Shown piece after piece: positions 57,168 through 64,000 of a DNA stretch of 64,000 bases. The position numbers were made by a program, and so were the translations under genes. The first letter of the stretch is position 1. The number at the start of each line of letters is the position of its first letter. The DNA is from Agromyces larvae (GTDB lineage: Bacteria > Actinomycetota > Actinomycetes > Actinomycetales > Microbacteriaceae). The DNA lies in NCBI RefSeq assembly GCF_022811705.1, contig NZ_CP094528.1, forward strand, positions 186,001-250,000, in the 5' to 3' direction. The notes below the pieces were generated by a model. It saw only the letters and a program-made list of their open reading frames with translations, had not been told where the DNA came from and did no database searches.

Positions 57168-59341
57168 AGCGGCCGGCGGACTTCGCCGAGGCGGTGCTCG
57201 GCGTCGTCGCCCGCAGCGGCGGCGACGGCGCACGCGTGCGGGTCGAGGAGATGGCGGCCGGCGCAGGCGATGCCGCAGCCGGCGGCTTCGAGGCATCCGG
57301 TGGGCTGCTCACGCTCCGCGGCACCGACGCGGTGGCCGCGGCGAGCGCCTACGCGCGCTACCTGCACCTGCAGGGGCGGCGCATCACCTGGGAGGCGCCG
57401 ACGCTGGTTCCGCCGTTCCGGGCTTGGCCGGATGCGCCGGCCACGTCCTTCGGCACGCCGTTCGCGATCCGATATCACCTGAACGTCGTGACGCACGGCT
57501 ATTCGACCCCGTTCTGGACGTGGGAGCGGTGGGAGCGGGAGCTCGACTGGATGGCCCTGCATGGGGTCACGCATCCGCTGGTCCTCACCGCGTACGAGGT
57601 CGTGCTCGAGGAGACGCTGCGACGCTCGGGCGTGGGCGAGGCCGAGGCGCGCGCGTGGGTCGGCGGGGCGCCGCACGTGCCGTGGATGTCGATGGGCGGC
57701 ATGCACGACTTCGGCGGGCCGCTGCCGGGGAGCTGGGGCGAGCGCCGGGTGCGCCTCGCCCGGCGGATCCTCGCCCGTGCGCGCGAACTCGGGATGATCC
57801 CGGTGCTGCCGCTGACCGGCGGTCACGTGCCGCGCTCGCTCGCGGGGCCCGACGCTCCCGAGATCGAATGGCAGGGGTGGCGCACTCCGGCCCTCGACCC
57901 GTCGTCCGACGCGTACGCGGCACTGGTGCGCACCTTCCTCGGCGTCCAGCGCGAAGTCCTCGGCGACCCCGGACCGAACCCCGTGATCGCCGTCGACCCC
58001 TACATCGAGTCGGTGCCTCCCTCGGGCGACCTCGCCGCGCTCGCAGCCGCGGGCGGCGGCGTGCACCGGGCCATCGCGGCGGCCGCCCCGGGGGCGACCT
58101 GGCTGCTGCAGGGCTGGCCGTTCCACTATCACCGCGCGTTCTGGACCTCCGAGCGCATCGACGCCTACCTGTCGGAGGTGCCGGACGAGTCGCTGCTGCT
58201 CATCGACCTCTGGGGCGAGCACGCGCCGATGTGGCGGGGCGGCATGCACGGGCGGCGGTGGCTCTGGACGGCGGTGCACAACTTCGGCGGCCGGTTCGCC
58301 CTGTTCGGCGATCTCGACGGCCTCGCCCGAGATGTCCTGGAGCTCGCGTCCGAGCGCCCCGCGCGACTCGAAGGCGTGGGCCTCGCCCCCGAGGCGATCG
58401 AGAACAACACCGTCTATTACGAGCTCGCGACCGATCTGGTGTGGGGGCCCGTCGATCCGTCGACCTGGGTCGACGAGTTCGCCGTGCAACGCTACGGTCT
58501 CGACGACGAGCGCGCACGCGTCGCGTGGCGCCTCCTCGCCTCGACGCTCTACGCGCCCGGCCGGACCCGCTCGATCCCGTCCCCGGTCATCGCGCGTCCG
58601 TGGCACGCGGCGGCACCGTTCGCCGCGCAGCGGCTCGCAGGCGAGGCGCTGCCCGAACCGGCACGGATGTCGGCGAACATCGACGCCGAGAACGATCCGG
58701 CGGTGCTCGGCGACCTCCCGCGCATCGCCCGGGCCGCACGGGAGCTCGCGGCGATCTCCGACCTCGCGCCGCAGCGCCGCGCGCTCGAGCACGACGTCGC
58801 CGAGCTGACCGGGCACGTGCTGGCCCAGCAGGCGCGGGTGCACATCCGGGGCATCCTCGCGGCTGTCGCCGCGCGCGACCCCGCGGGCGTGCACGACTGC
58901 CTGGAACGACTGCGCGCCGACCTGCTCGACCTCGATGCGCTCGCCGCAACCGTCCCGTCCTCGCGGGTGGAGACCTGGCTCGATGCCGCCAGGGCGTGGG
59001 CCGAAACCCCCGAGGAAGCGGCGATCATGGAGCGCGACGCCCGCAGCCTCGTCTCCGTATGGGGGCACCAGTCCAGCGGGCTGCACGACTATTCGGGGCG
59101 CCACTGGGCCGGGCTCGTGAGCGGGCTCTACCTGCCGCGCTGGCAGGCCTGGGCCGAGTGGCTCGCCGAGGCGGCCGGACGCGGGGGTTCGCCCGACGTG
59201 GAGGTGCTTCGCGAGCGCGTCGTCGCGATCGAGGAGAACTGGCGTGCCGGCGGCCCGACCGCGACCGCGCACCGGCCCACGGACGGGCAGGCCGACCCCG
59301 TCCAGACTGCGCTGGCCGTGCTGACTCGGATCGGGTACTGA
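57164..59341 (+). CDS. Alpha-N-acetylglucosaminidase, GH89
   Basis: 725-residue intracellular glycosidase related to human NAGLU. N-terminal small domain to about residue 75, then the barrel: HLNVVTHGYSTPFWTWERWE, HVPWMSMGGMHDFGGPLP, catalytic acid in DPYIESVPPSGD (near 280), QGWPFHYHRAFWT, LLIDLWGEHAPMW, and a second acidic residue in APEAIENN (near 410). C-terminal helical domain to the end. No signal peptide, so substrates must be imported, in keeping with the ABC genes. Removes terminal alpha-GlcNAc. GTG start inside the dehydrogenase stop (GTGA), Shine-Dalgarno weak. Last gene of the operon. Confidence 0.92.
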   Translation: MKRPADFAEAVLGVVARSGGDGARVRVEEMAAGAGDAAAGGFEASGGLLTLRGTDAVAAASAYARYLHLQGRRITWEAPTLVPPFRAWPDAPATSFGTPFAIRYHLNVVTHGYSTPFWTWERWERELDWMALHGVTHPLVLTAYEVVLEETLRRSGVGEAEARAWVGGAPHVPWMSMGGMHDFGGPLPGSWGERRVRLARRILARARELGMIPVLPLTGGHVPRSLAGPDAPEIEWQGWRTPALDPSSDAYAALVRTFLGVQREVLGDPGPNPVIAVDPYIESVPPSGDLAALAAAGGGVHRAIAAAAPGATWLLQGWPFHYHRAFWTSERIDAYLSEVPDESLLLIDLWGEHAPMWRGGMHGRRWLWTAVHNFGGRFALFGDLDGLARDVLELASERPARLEGVGLAPEAIENNTVYYELATDLVWGPVDPSTWVDEFAVQRYGLDDERARVAWRLLASTLYAPGRTRSIPSPVIARPWHAAAPFAAQRLAGEALPEPARMSANIDAENDPAVLGDLPRIARAARELAAISDLAPQRRALEHDVAELTGHVLAQQARVHIRGILAAVAARDPAGVHDCLERLRADLLDLDALAATVPSSRVETWLDAARAWAETPEEAAIMERDARSLVSVWGHQSSGLHDYSGRHWAGLVSGLYLPRWQAWAEWLAEAAGRGGSPDVEVLRERVVAIEENWRAGGPTATAHRPTDGQADPVQTALAVLTRIGY

Positions 59342-59349
59342 ACGCGACG

Positions 59350-59355
59350 TAGGCT
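59350..59355 (+). promoter_or_regulatory. -10 element TAGGCT of a leaderless thiolase transcript
   Basis: TAGGCT, six bases, ATG. Lies right behind the GH89 stop, so the thiolase has its own promoter. Confidence 0.65.
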
Positions 59356-59361
59356 GGCGGC

Positions 59362-60537
59362 ATGGTCACCGAAGCCGTCATCGTCGACGTCATCCGCACT
59401 CCGGTCGGCCGGGGCAAGCCCGGCGGGCAGCTCTCGGGGGTGCATCCGGTCGACCTGCTCGCGGGTGTGCTCGACACGCTCGTGAACCGCAACGATCTCG
59501 ACTCGGCGCTCGTCGACGACGTCATCGGCGGGTGCGTGAGTCAGGTCGGCGAGCAGAGTTACAACATCACCCGCAACGCGGTGCTCGCGGCCGGGTTCCC
59601 CGAGCACGTGCCGGGCACCACGATCGACCGGCAGTGCGGGTCGAGCCAGCAGGCCGCGACGTTCGCCGCGCAGGCGGTGCTCGCGGGTCAGGCCGACATC
59701 GTCATCGCGTGCGGTGTCGAGTCGATGAGCCGGGTGCCGCTCGGATCGAGTGCGCAGGGCGCCGACCCGTACGGGTCGCGCATCCGCACGCGCTACCCCG
59801 ACGGGCTCGTGAACCAGGGCGTGTCTGCCGAGCTCATCGCGCAGAGGTGGGGCTTCGCGCGCGACGAGCTCGACGCGTTCGCCGCCCGGTCGCACGAGCT
59901 CGCCGCCGCGGCGGGGGAGTCGGGCGCCTTCGCGACCGAGGTGGTGCCCGTGCCCGGCGTCGACTCGCTCGTCGACGAGACCGTGCGCCCCGGGACATCG
60001 GTCGACTCGCTCGCGGGCCTCAACCCGGCGTTCCGCACCGATGCCCTCGCCGAGCGCTTCCCCGAACTCGAGTGGCGCATCACGCCGGGCAATTCGTCGC
60101 CGCTGACGGACGGGGCATCCGCAGCGCTCATCATGAGCGCCGACGCGGCCGAGAAGCTCGGGCTGGAGCCGCGCGCGCGGTTCCGCGCGTTCTCGGTGGT
60201 CGGCAGCGATCCGCTGGTCATGCTCACCGGCGTGATCCCCGCGACCGCGCGCGTGCTCGACCGAGCCGGGCTCGCGCACGACGACATCGACGCGTACGAG
60301 GTCAACGAGGCGTTCGCGTCGGTTCCGCTCGCCTGGCTCGCCGACACCGGCGCGGATGCGGCGAAGCTGAACCCGCGCGGCGGGGCGATCGCGCTCGGGC
60401 ACGCGCTCGGGTCATCCGGCACCCGGCTGCTCACGACGCTCGTGAACCAGCTCGAGGCGACCGGCGGCCGCTACGGCCTGCAGACCATGTGCGAAGGGGG
60501 CGGCATGGCGAACGCGACGATCATCGAACGCATCTGA
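59362..60537 (+). CDS. Thiolase (acetyl-CoA C-acyltransferase)
   Basis: 391-residue thiolase: nucleophile Cys in DRQCGSSQQAA (near 91), VIACGVESMSRVPLG, EVNEAFASVPLAW, His in GGAIALGHALGSSG, and second Cys in CEGGGMANAT. Degradative or biosynthetic type cannot be separated by eye. Followed by an SDR of the 3-hydroxyacyl-CoA dehydrogenase kind, which suggests beta-oxidation of a short or branched acyl-CoA. Confidence 0.92.
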   Translation: MVTEAVIVDVIRTPVGRGKPGGQLSGVHPVDLLAGVLDTLVNRNDLDSALVDDVIGGCVSQVGEQSYNITRNAVLAAGFPEHVPGTTIDRQCGSSQQAATFAAQAVLAGQADIVIACGVESMSRVPLGSSAQGADPYGSRIRTRYPDGLVNQGVSAELIAQRWGFARDELDAFAARSHELAAAAGESGAFATEVVPVPGVDSLVDETVRPGTSVDSLAGLNPAFRTDALAERFPELEWRITPGNSSPLTDGASAALIMSADAAEKLGLEPRARFRAFSVVGSDPLVMLTGVIPATARVLDRAGLAHDDIDAYEVNEAFASVPLAWLADTGADAAKLNPRGGAIALGHALGSSGTRLLTTLVNQLEATGGRYGLQTMCEGGGMANATIIERI

Positions 60538-60556
60538 CCCCCACCCATCGCTCGCC

Positions 60557-60601
60557 GAGCCGGTCGACGCGAGGAGCGTCGAACCCCGCTTCGACCGGCT
60601 C
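60557..60601. repeat. Dispersed REP-like inverted repeat
   Basis: GAGCCGGTCGA (60557-60567) and TCGACCGGCTC (60591-60601) with a shorter GACGC/GCGTC dyad inside. I recall very similar GAGCCxGTCGA/TTCGACxGGCTCAGCG intergenic repeats as common in Microbacteriaceae; recalled, not checked. Confidence 0.65.
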
Positions 60602-60627
60602 AGCGGGCCTTTCGAGAGGACCCATCG

Positions 60628-61431
60628 ATGGAACTGAACGGCCGAGGAGCGATCGTCACCGGCGGGGCGTCGGGGCTCGGTCGCGGCACCGCGCAGGTGC
60701 TCGCGGCAGCGGGTGCCGAGGTGGTCATCGTCGACCTGCCGACCGCGCCCGGCGATCACGTGGCCGCCGAGCTCGCGGATGCCACGGGCGGCAGCGTGCG
60801 GTTCGCCGCTGCCGACGTCACCGACGAGGCATCCGTGCAGGCCGCGATCGACCTGGTGCGCCGGCGCGCGCCGTTGCGCGTGGCCGTGAACTGCGCGGGC
60901 ATCGCGACCGCCGGGCGTACGGTCGGCCGCGAGGGGCCGCTCGATCTCGCGGCGTTCGAGCGCACGATCCGGGTGAACCTGATCGGCACCTTCAACGTGG
61001 CGCGTCTCGCCGCAGCCGCGATGGCGGCGAACGACCCGGTCGAGTCGCAGGCGCTGCCCGGGGTCCCCGACACCGCCGAGCGCGGCGTCATCGTGAACAC
61101 CGCGTCGGTCGCGGCCTTCGACGGGCAGATCGGGCAGGCCGCGTACGCGGCGTCGAAGGGCGGTGTCGCGGCGATGACGCTGCCGCTCGCGCGCGACCTG
61201 TCGAAGCTGCTGATCCGGGTTGTGACCATCGCCCCCGGCATCATGCGGACGCCGATGATGGCGGGCATGCCCGACGAGGTGCAGCGCTCGCTCGAGGAGC
61301 AGATCCCGCATCCGTCGCGCATGGGCACCCCGGCCGAGTACGCCGCGCTCGTGCGGCACATCGTCGAGAACCCGCTGCTGAACGGCGAGACGATCCGCCT
61401 CGACGGGGCGATCCGCATGCAGCCGAAGTAG
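60628..61431 (+). CDS. SDR, 3-hydroxyacyl-CoA dehydrogenase type 2-like
   Basis: 267-residue [15 protein letters not shown] cofactor motif, [36 protein letters not shown] holding catalytic Ser/Tyr/Lys (shown in part: AAYAASKGG), and [12 protein letters not shown]. The [13 protein letters not shown] stretch is typical of HSD17B10-like enzymes that oxidise 3-hydroxyacyl-CoA. GAGAGGA precedes the ATG. Behind the thiolase across a 90-bp gap with a REP-like repeat. Confidence 0.88.
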   Translation: MELNGRGAIVTGGASGLGRGTAQVLAAAGAEVVIVDLPTAPGDHVAAELADATGGSVRFAAADVTDEASVQAAIDLVRRRAPLRVAVNCAGIATAGRTVGREGPLDLAAFERTIRVNLIGTFNVARLAAAAMAANDPVESQALPGVPDTAERGVIVNTASVAAFDGQIGQAAYAASKGGVAAMTLPLARDLSKLLIRVVTIAPGIMRTPMMAGMPDEVQRSLEEQIPHPSRMGTPAEYAALVRHIVENPLLNGETIRLDGAIRMQPK

Positions 61432-61452
61432 CGGGCCCCGTCGTGGCGTTCG

Positions 61453-62439
61453 TCAGCGGGCGACGGATGCCTCGCGGCGCGCGCCGCCCGCCCGCCAGGC
61501 CTTGACGGCGCCGTCGATGACGTTCCAGATCGCGGCGGCGATGAAGGCCGTGACGATGAGCGGGACGATGACCTCGTCGGAGTCGCCCCACGGCCACCCC
61601 ATGGCGTCGAGCGCGTCGGGGTTGACGAGCTGCCCGGTGAGCAGCAGCCACAGCGCGGGCACCGTGAATGCGACCTGCAGGGCGAGGTTCGCGAGCGCGA
61701 GCCACCAGGTCCAGCCCCAGGCGTAGATCGCCACCGAGAACGCCGCCGTCACGGCGATGAGCACGAGGAAGTACGGCAGCCAGAAGCTCCACAGCTCGGG
61801 GTTCAGCAGCGGCATGCCGCGGCCGTCGAGGATCACCCCGCCGAACTGCTGCCACACGATGAGGCCGGCGAAGACCGCGAGCCCGACGAGGGACGCGACG
61901 AGATCGCTCACCCGGTGCGGCCGGACCTCGTCGGGCAGTTGCGGAAGCCGGTCGACCGTCCACGGCTCGTCGATGCCGCGCTGCCCTTCGGCAGCGGGGG
62001 TGCGCTCGAGCACCGCGAACACGAGCGTCGTCCAGAACGCGAGGTGCACCGCGGTGGTGAGGGTGACCGACACCACGGTGCCGATGGCTTCGCCGACGGT
62101 CGCGCCCGTGAGCAACTGCACGAACACCATGACGGCGGCGATGATCGGCAGCACGATCGCGGCGAGCAGCTTCAGCAGCCGCCACCAGACGAGGTAGTAG
62201 CGCGGCCCGATGAGGAAGAACGGTCGGTCGACGTACGCGGCGGCGAGCGCGCCCGGGTCGCCGAGGTCGGTGAGCGCGGCGCGCTCGGCGTCGGTTGCGT
62301 CGTGGCCCTGATCGACGAGCGCGTCGACGGCGTCGCCGATGCGCTCGCGCAGTTCGCGTTGCAGGTCGGCTCGCTGGGCCTCGGGGACGTTGCGTGCGGC
62401 GGCCCACACGTAGCGGTCGGTGAGGGATGCGGCGGTCAT
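61453..62439 (-). CDS. Membrane protein with HAAS-like N-terminal domain
   Basis: 328 residues. N-terminal cytosolic helical domain of about 85 residues (RADLQRELRERIGDAVDALV; ALTDLGDPGALAAAYVDRPF) like the domain found beside PadR regulators, then about six hydrophobic segments. Such PadR-coupled membrane proteins are thought to be sensors or cell-envelope factors; nothing more is readable. Start overlaps the PadR stop (ATGA), with GGAGA upstream. Confidence 0.82.
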   Translation of the reverse strand: MTAASLTDRYVWAAARNVPEAQRADLQRELRERIGDAVDALVDQGHDATDAERAALTDLGDPGALAAAYVDRPFFLIGPRYYLVWWRLLKLLAAIVLPIIAAVMVFVQLLTGATVGEAIGTVVSVTLTTAVHLAFWTTLVFAVLERTPAAEGQRGIDEPWTVDRLPQLPDEVRPHRVSDLVASLVGLAVFAGLIVWQQFGGVILDGRGMPLLNPELWSFWLPYFLVLIAVTAAFSVAIYAWGWTWWLALANLALQVAFTVPALWLLLTGQLVNPDALDAMGWPWGDSDEVIVPLIVTAFIAAAIWNVIDGAVKAWRAGGARREASVAR

Positions 62440-62789
62440 GATTCGTCTCCATCGGTGGGGTCGGTGAGGCGCGAGATCGCTCGATCGATCAGGTGCCATT
62501 CGTCGGTGAGTGCGGCGGCGAGCTGCTCGCCGTCGGGGCTGGTGCGGTAGAACTTGCGGGGCCTGGCCTCATCGGTGTTCCACTCGCTGGTGAGCAGGCC
62601 CTGCTTCTCGAGTCGGCGCAGCAGCGGGTACAGCGTGTTCGCGTCGACCGCGATGCCGATCGCGTCGAGCGACTCGAGCAGTGCGTACCCGTAGTCGGGC
62701 GTGCGCAGTCGGATGAGGCACGCGAGCACGACCGTGCCGCGGCGCAGCTCCTGCACGTGGCCCGCGGTCGTCTCGTCTCGGAGGTTCAT
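62436..62789 (-). CDS. PadR family transcriptional regulator
   Basis: 117 residues: LRRGTVVLACLIRLRTPDYG, the winged helix with DANTLYPLLRRLEKQGLLTS and RPRKFYRTSPDGEQL. PadR-s1 type. ATG at 62789 is seven bases downstream of TATCGT, so the transcript is probably leaderless. Promoter: TTGCAA (62820-62825), 17-bp spacer, TATCGT (62797-62802), with an inverted repeat in the spacer that suggests autoregulation. Confidence 0.9.
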   Translation of the reverse strand: MNLRDETTAGHVQELRRGTVVLACLIRLRTPDYGYALLESLDAIGIAVDANTLYPLLRRLEKQGLLTSEWNTDEARPRKFYRTSPDGEQLAAALTDEWHLIDRAISRLTDPTDGDES

Positions 62790-62796
62790 GACTCAC

Positions 62797-62825
62797 ACGA
62801 TACTGTGCGACACACACTATTGCAA
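62797..62825 (-). promoter_or_regulatory. padR promoter with operator-like repeat
   Basis: TTGCAA-N17-TATCGT on the minus strand; ATACTGTG-CGACA-CACACTAT (62800-62820, one mismatch per arm) fills the spacer and touches the -10. Confidence 0.65.
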
Positions 62826-62882
62826 GAGAAACATCACAGTAACGGATGTCGCGGGCTCGCGACATCCGTCCGCGTCGAGCCG

Positions 62883-64000
62883 TTACTGCTCGGCGTGGGC
62901 CTCGAGGAAGGCGTAGACCTCGGCGTCGTCGACCCCCGGGAAGGTGCCCGACGGCAGCGGCGACAGCACGTGCGCGTGCAGGCGCGCACTCGGCCACGCC
63001 TGCCCGGCCCAGCGTTCGGCGAGCGTGTCGGGAGCCCGCCGGCAGCACGACTCGTCGGGGCAGTGCGACTCGGCACGCACCGTCGTCTCGCGCCCGCGGA
63101 ACCACTTCGCCTGGTTGAACGGCACGCCGACGGTGATCGAGAACTCCGTGGCATCCGTGCGCCCGGTCTGCGTGGCGCACCAGAACGTGCCCGCCGGGGT
63201 GTCGGTGTACTGGTAGTTCTCGGTGGTGCGGTTGGTGTGCTCGATCGCGCGGCGCGCGCTCCACCGCTTGCACACCCACTGCCCCTCGATCGAGCCGGTC
63301 ACGTCGGTCGGCAACGGGATCCCGTCGTTCTCGTACCCCTTCAGCAGCGCGCCGTCGCCGTTCACCCGCAGGAAGTGCAGCGTCATGTCGAGGTGCACCG
63401 TCGCGAGATTCGAGAACCGCAGCGCGGCCGCCTCGTGGGTCACGCCGAACGCGTCCCGGAAATCCTCGATCGCGAGCCGCTTCTCCTTCTTGGCCTGCGA
63501 CAGGAACGCGACGGATGCCTCCTGCGGCATGAGGCACGCGGCCGCGAAGTAGTTGATCTGCAGCCGCTGCCAGAGGAACTCGTCGTAGCTCGCGGGCGGC
63601 TGGTGGCCGAGCAGCCGGTGCGCCATCGCCTGCAGCGCCATCGAGCGCAGACCGTGGCCGCCGGGGATCGACGCCGGCGGCAGGTAGATGCGCCCGTTCG
63701 CGAGGTCGGTGATGGACCGCGTCGAGCCGGGCAGGTCGTCGACGTAGATGAGCTTGAAGCCGAGCCGCTCGGCCATCACGCTCACCTCGCGGTGGGTCAG
63801 GGCACCCGAGCGGTGCCCCGAGGCGCGCACCTGCTCCTCGGCGAGCTCCTCGATGTCGGGCAGGTGGTTGTCGCGGGCGCGCATGCGCTCGCGCAGCTCG
63901 GTGTTGGCGCGGCGCGCCTCCTCGGGCGTGGCGATCGCCTCGCTCGCGCGGCGCTGCAGTTCGCGGTGCAGGCCGACGATCGCCGCGAGCGTCTCGTCGC
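62883..64000 (-). CDS. ramB: RamB-type short-chain fatty acid regulator, C-terminal part
   Basis: 372 codons to the right edge, still open, so the N-terminal XRE HTH lies outside. The visible part has an ImmA/IrrE-like peptidase-derived domain (SMALQAMAHRLLGHQPPASY; the zinc HExxH is degenerate, AMAHRLLGH) and the C-terminal DUF2083-type region with ESHCPDESCCRRAP cysteines and FSITVGVPFNQAKWFRGRET in part. RamB represses glyoxylate-shunt and acetate genes in corynebacteria; here the target is not visible. I take the gene name from architecture and length; the full regulator is usually about 470 residues. Confidence 0.85.
   Translation of the reverse strand, partial: DETLAAIVGLHRELQRRASEAIATPEEARRANTELRERMRARDNHLPDIEELAEEQVRASGHRSGALTHREVSVMAERLGFKLIYVDDLPGSTRSITDLANGRIYLPPASIPGGHGLRSMALQAMAHRLLGHQPPASYDEFLWQRLQINYFAAACLMPQEASVAFLSQAKKEKRLAIEDFRDAFGVTHEAAALRFSNLATVHLDMTLHFLRVNGDGALLKGYENDGIPLPTDVTGSIEGQWVCKRWSARRAIEHTNRTTENYQYTDTPAGTFWCATQTGRTDATEFSITVGVPFNQAKWFRGRETTVRAESHCPDESCCRRAPDTLAERWAGQAWPSARLHAHVLSPLPSGTFPGVDDAEVYAFLEAHAEQ

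Noticed and set aside
62883..63884. RamB-like gene as a complete 333-residue protein from the ATG at 63884
   Set aside because: Codons upstream of that ATG to the window edge remain open and read as a continuous helical segment, and the family needs an N-terminal HTH.
1..64000. Prophage, transposon or integron boundaries
   Set aside because: I found no integrase, transposase, tRNA-end duplication or abrupt base-composition change.

Overview
The window is high-GC DNA with overlapping ATGA/GTGA gene junctions, many GTG starts, leaderless promoters and many copies of the GGATGCC/GGCATCC-type octamers. This points to an actinomycete, most likely a soil Microbacteriaceae such as Agromyces or Microbacterium; that placement is inference. 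I see no rRNA, tRNA, CRISPR array, insertion sequence or phage gene. Most of the window is accessory catabolic DNA, with more ordinary genes from about 42 to 51 kb and from about 59 to 64 kb.

Layout. (1) 1-3.6 kb, minus: the lower homoprotocatechuate (4-hydroxyphenylacetate) meta-cleavage pathway, with hpaH, hpaI and the first codons of an HpaG-like FAH protein, next to a ThDP-dependent enzyme. (2) 3.9-9.2 kb, plus: a family-5 (peptide/opine-type) ABC importer in which one permease and one ATPase are a single polypeptide. (3) 9.5-22.9 kb: a catabolic island with a Bcr/CflA exporter, two tandem HSL-type esterases, two aldo/keto reductases, a zinc alcohol dehydrogenase, two YtcJ-type amidohydrolases, an SDR, an alpha/beta hydrolase, an O-methyltransferase-like protein and a TetR regulator. 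The divergent promoters here and the one in front of the ABC importer share a palindrome, TCAAC-N4-GTAGA, that overlaps the -10 element. (4) 23-36.5 kb: a second family-5 importer (separate binding protein, two permeases, a double ATPase), a DmpA-type peptidase, NTF2-fold proteins, an acetyltransferase, two AraC regulators and an expanded family of small cupins: three single copies and one fused double copy. (5) 36.6-42 kb: a copper amine oxidase with a cysteine-rich tail in an operon with an aldehyde dehydrogenase, then AraC and TetR regulators with a clear operator-promoter. (6) 42-47.4 kb: APC permease, membrane proteins, a NIPSNAP-like protein and a long-form GAPDH. (7) 47.5-51.4 kb: two divergent exported phosphoesterases. 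(8) 51.4-59.3 kb: a double Lrp-type regulator divergent from a sugar ABC importer, a Gfo/Idh dehydrogenase and a GH89 alpha-N-acetylglucosaminidase. (9) 59.4-61.4 kb: thiolase and SDR. (10) 61.4-64 kb: a PadR/membrane-protein pair and a RamB-type regulator cut by the window edge.

How it may work together (inference): amine oxidase plus aldehyde dehydrogenase would turn tyramine-like amines into aryl acetates, and the hpa genes at the left edge would finish the degradation of 4-hydroxyphenylacetate after ring cleavage. The two oligopeptide-type importers with amidohydrolases, peptidase and esterases look like uptake and hydrolysis of amide- or ester-linked substrates that I cannot name. The GH89 operon looks like import of glycosides that carry alpha-linked N-acetylglucosamine. 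The least familiar elements are the cupin expansion with its double cupin, the cysteine-rich amine oxidase tail, and the shared palindrome regulon.
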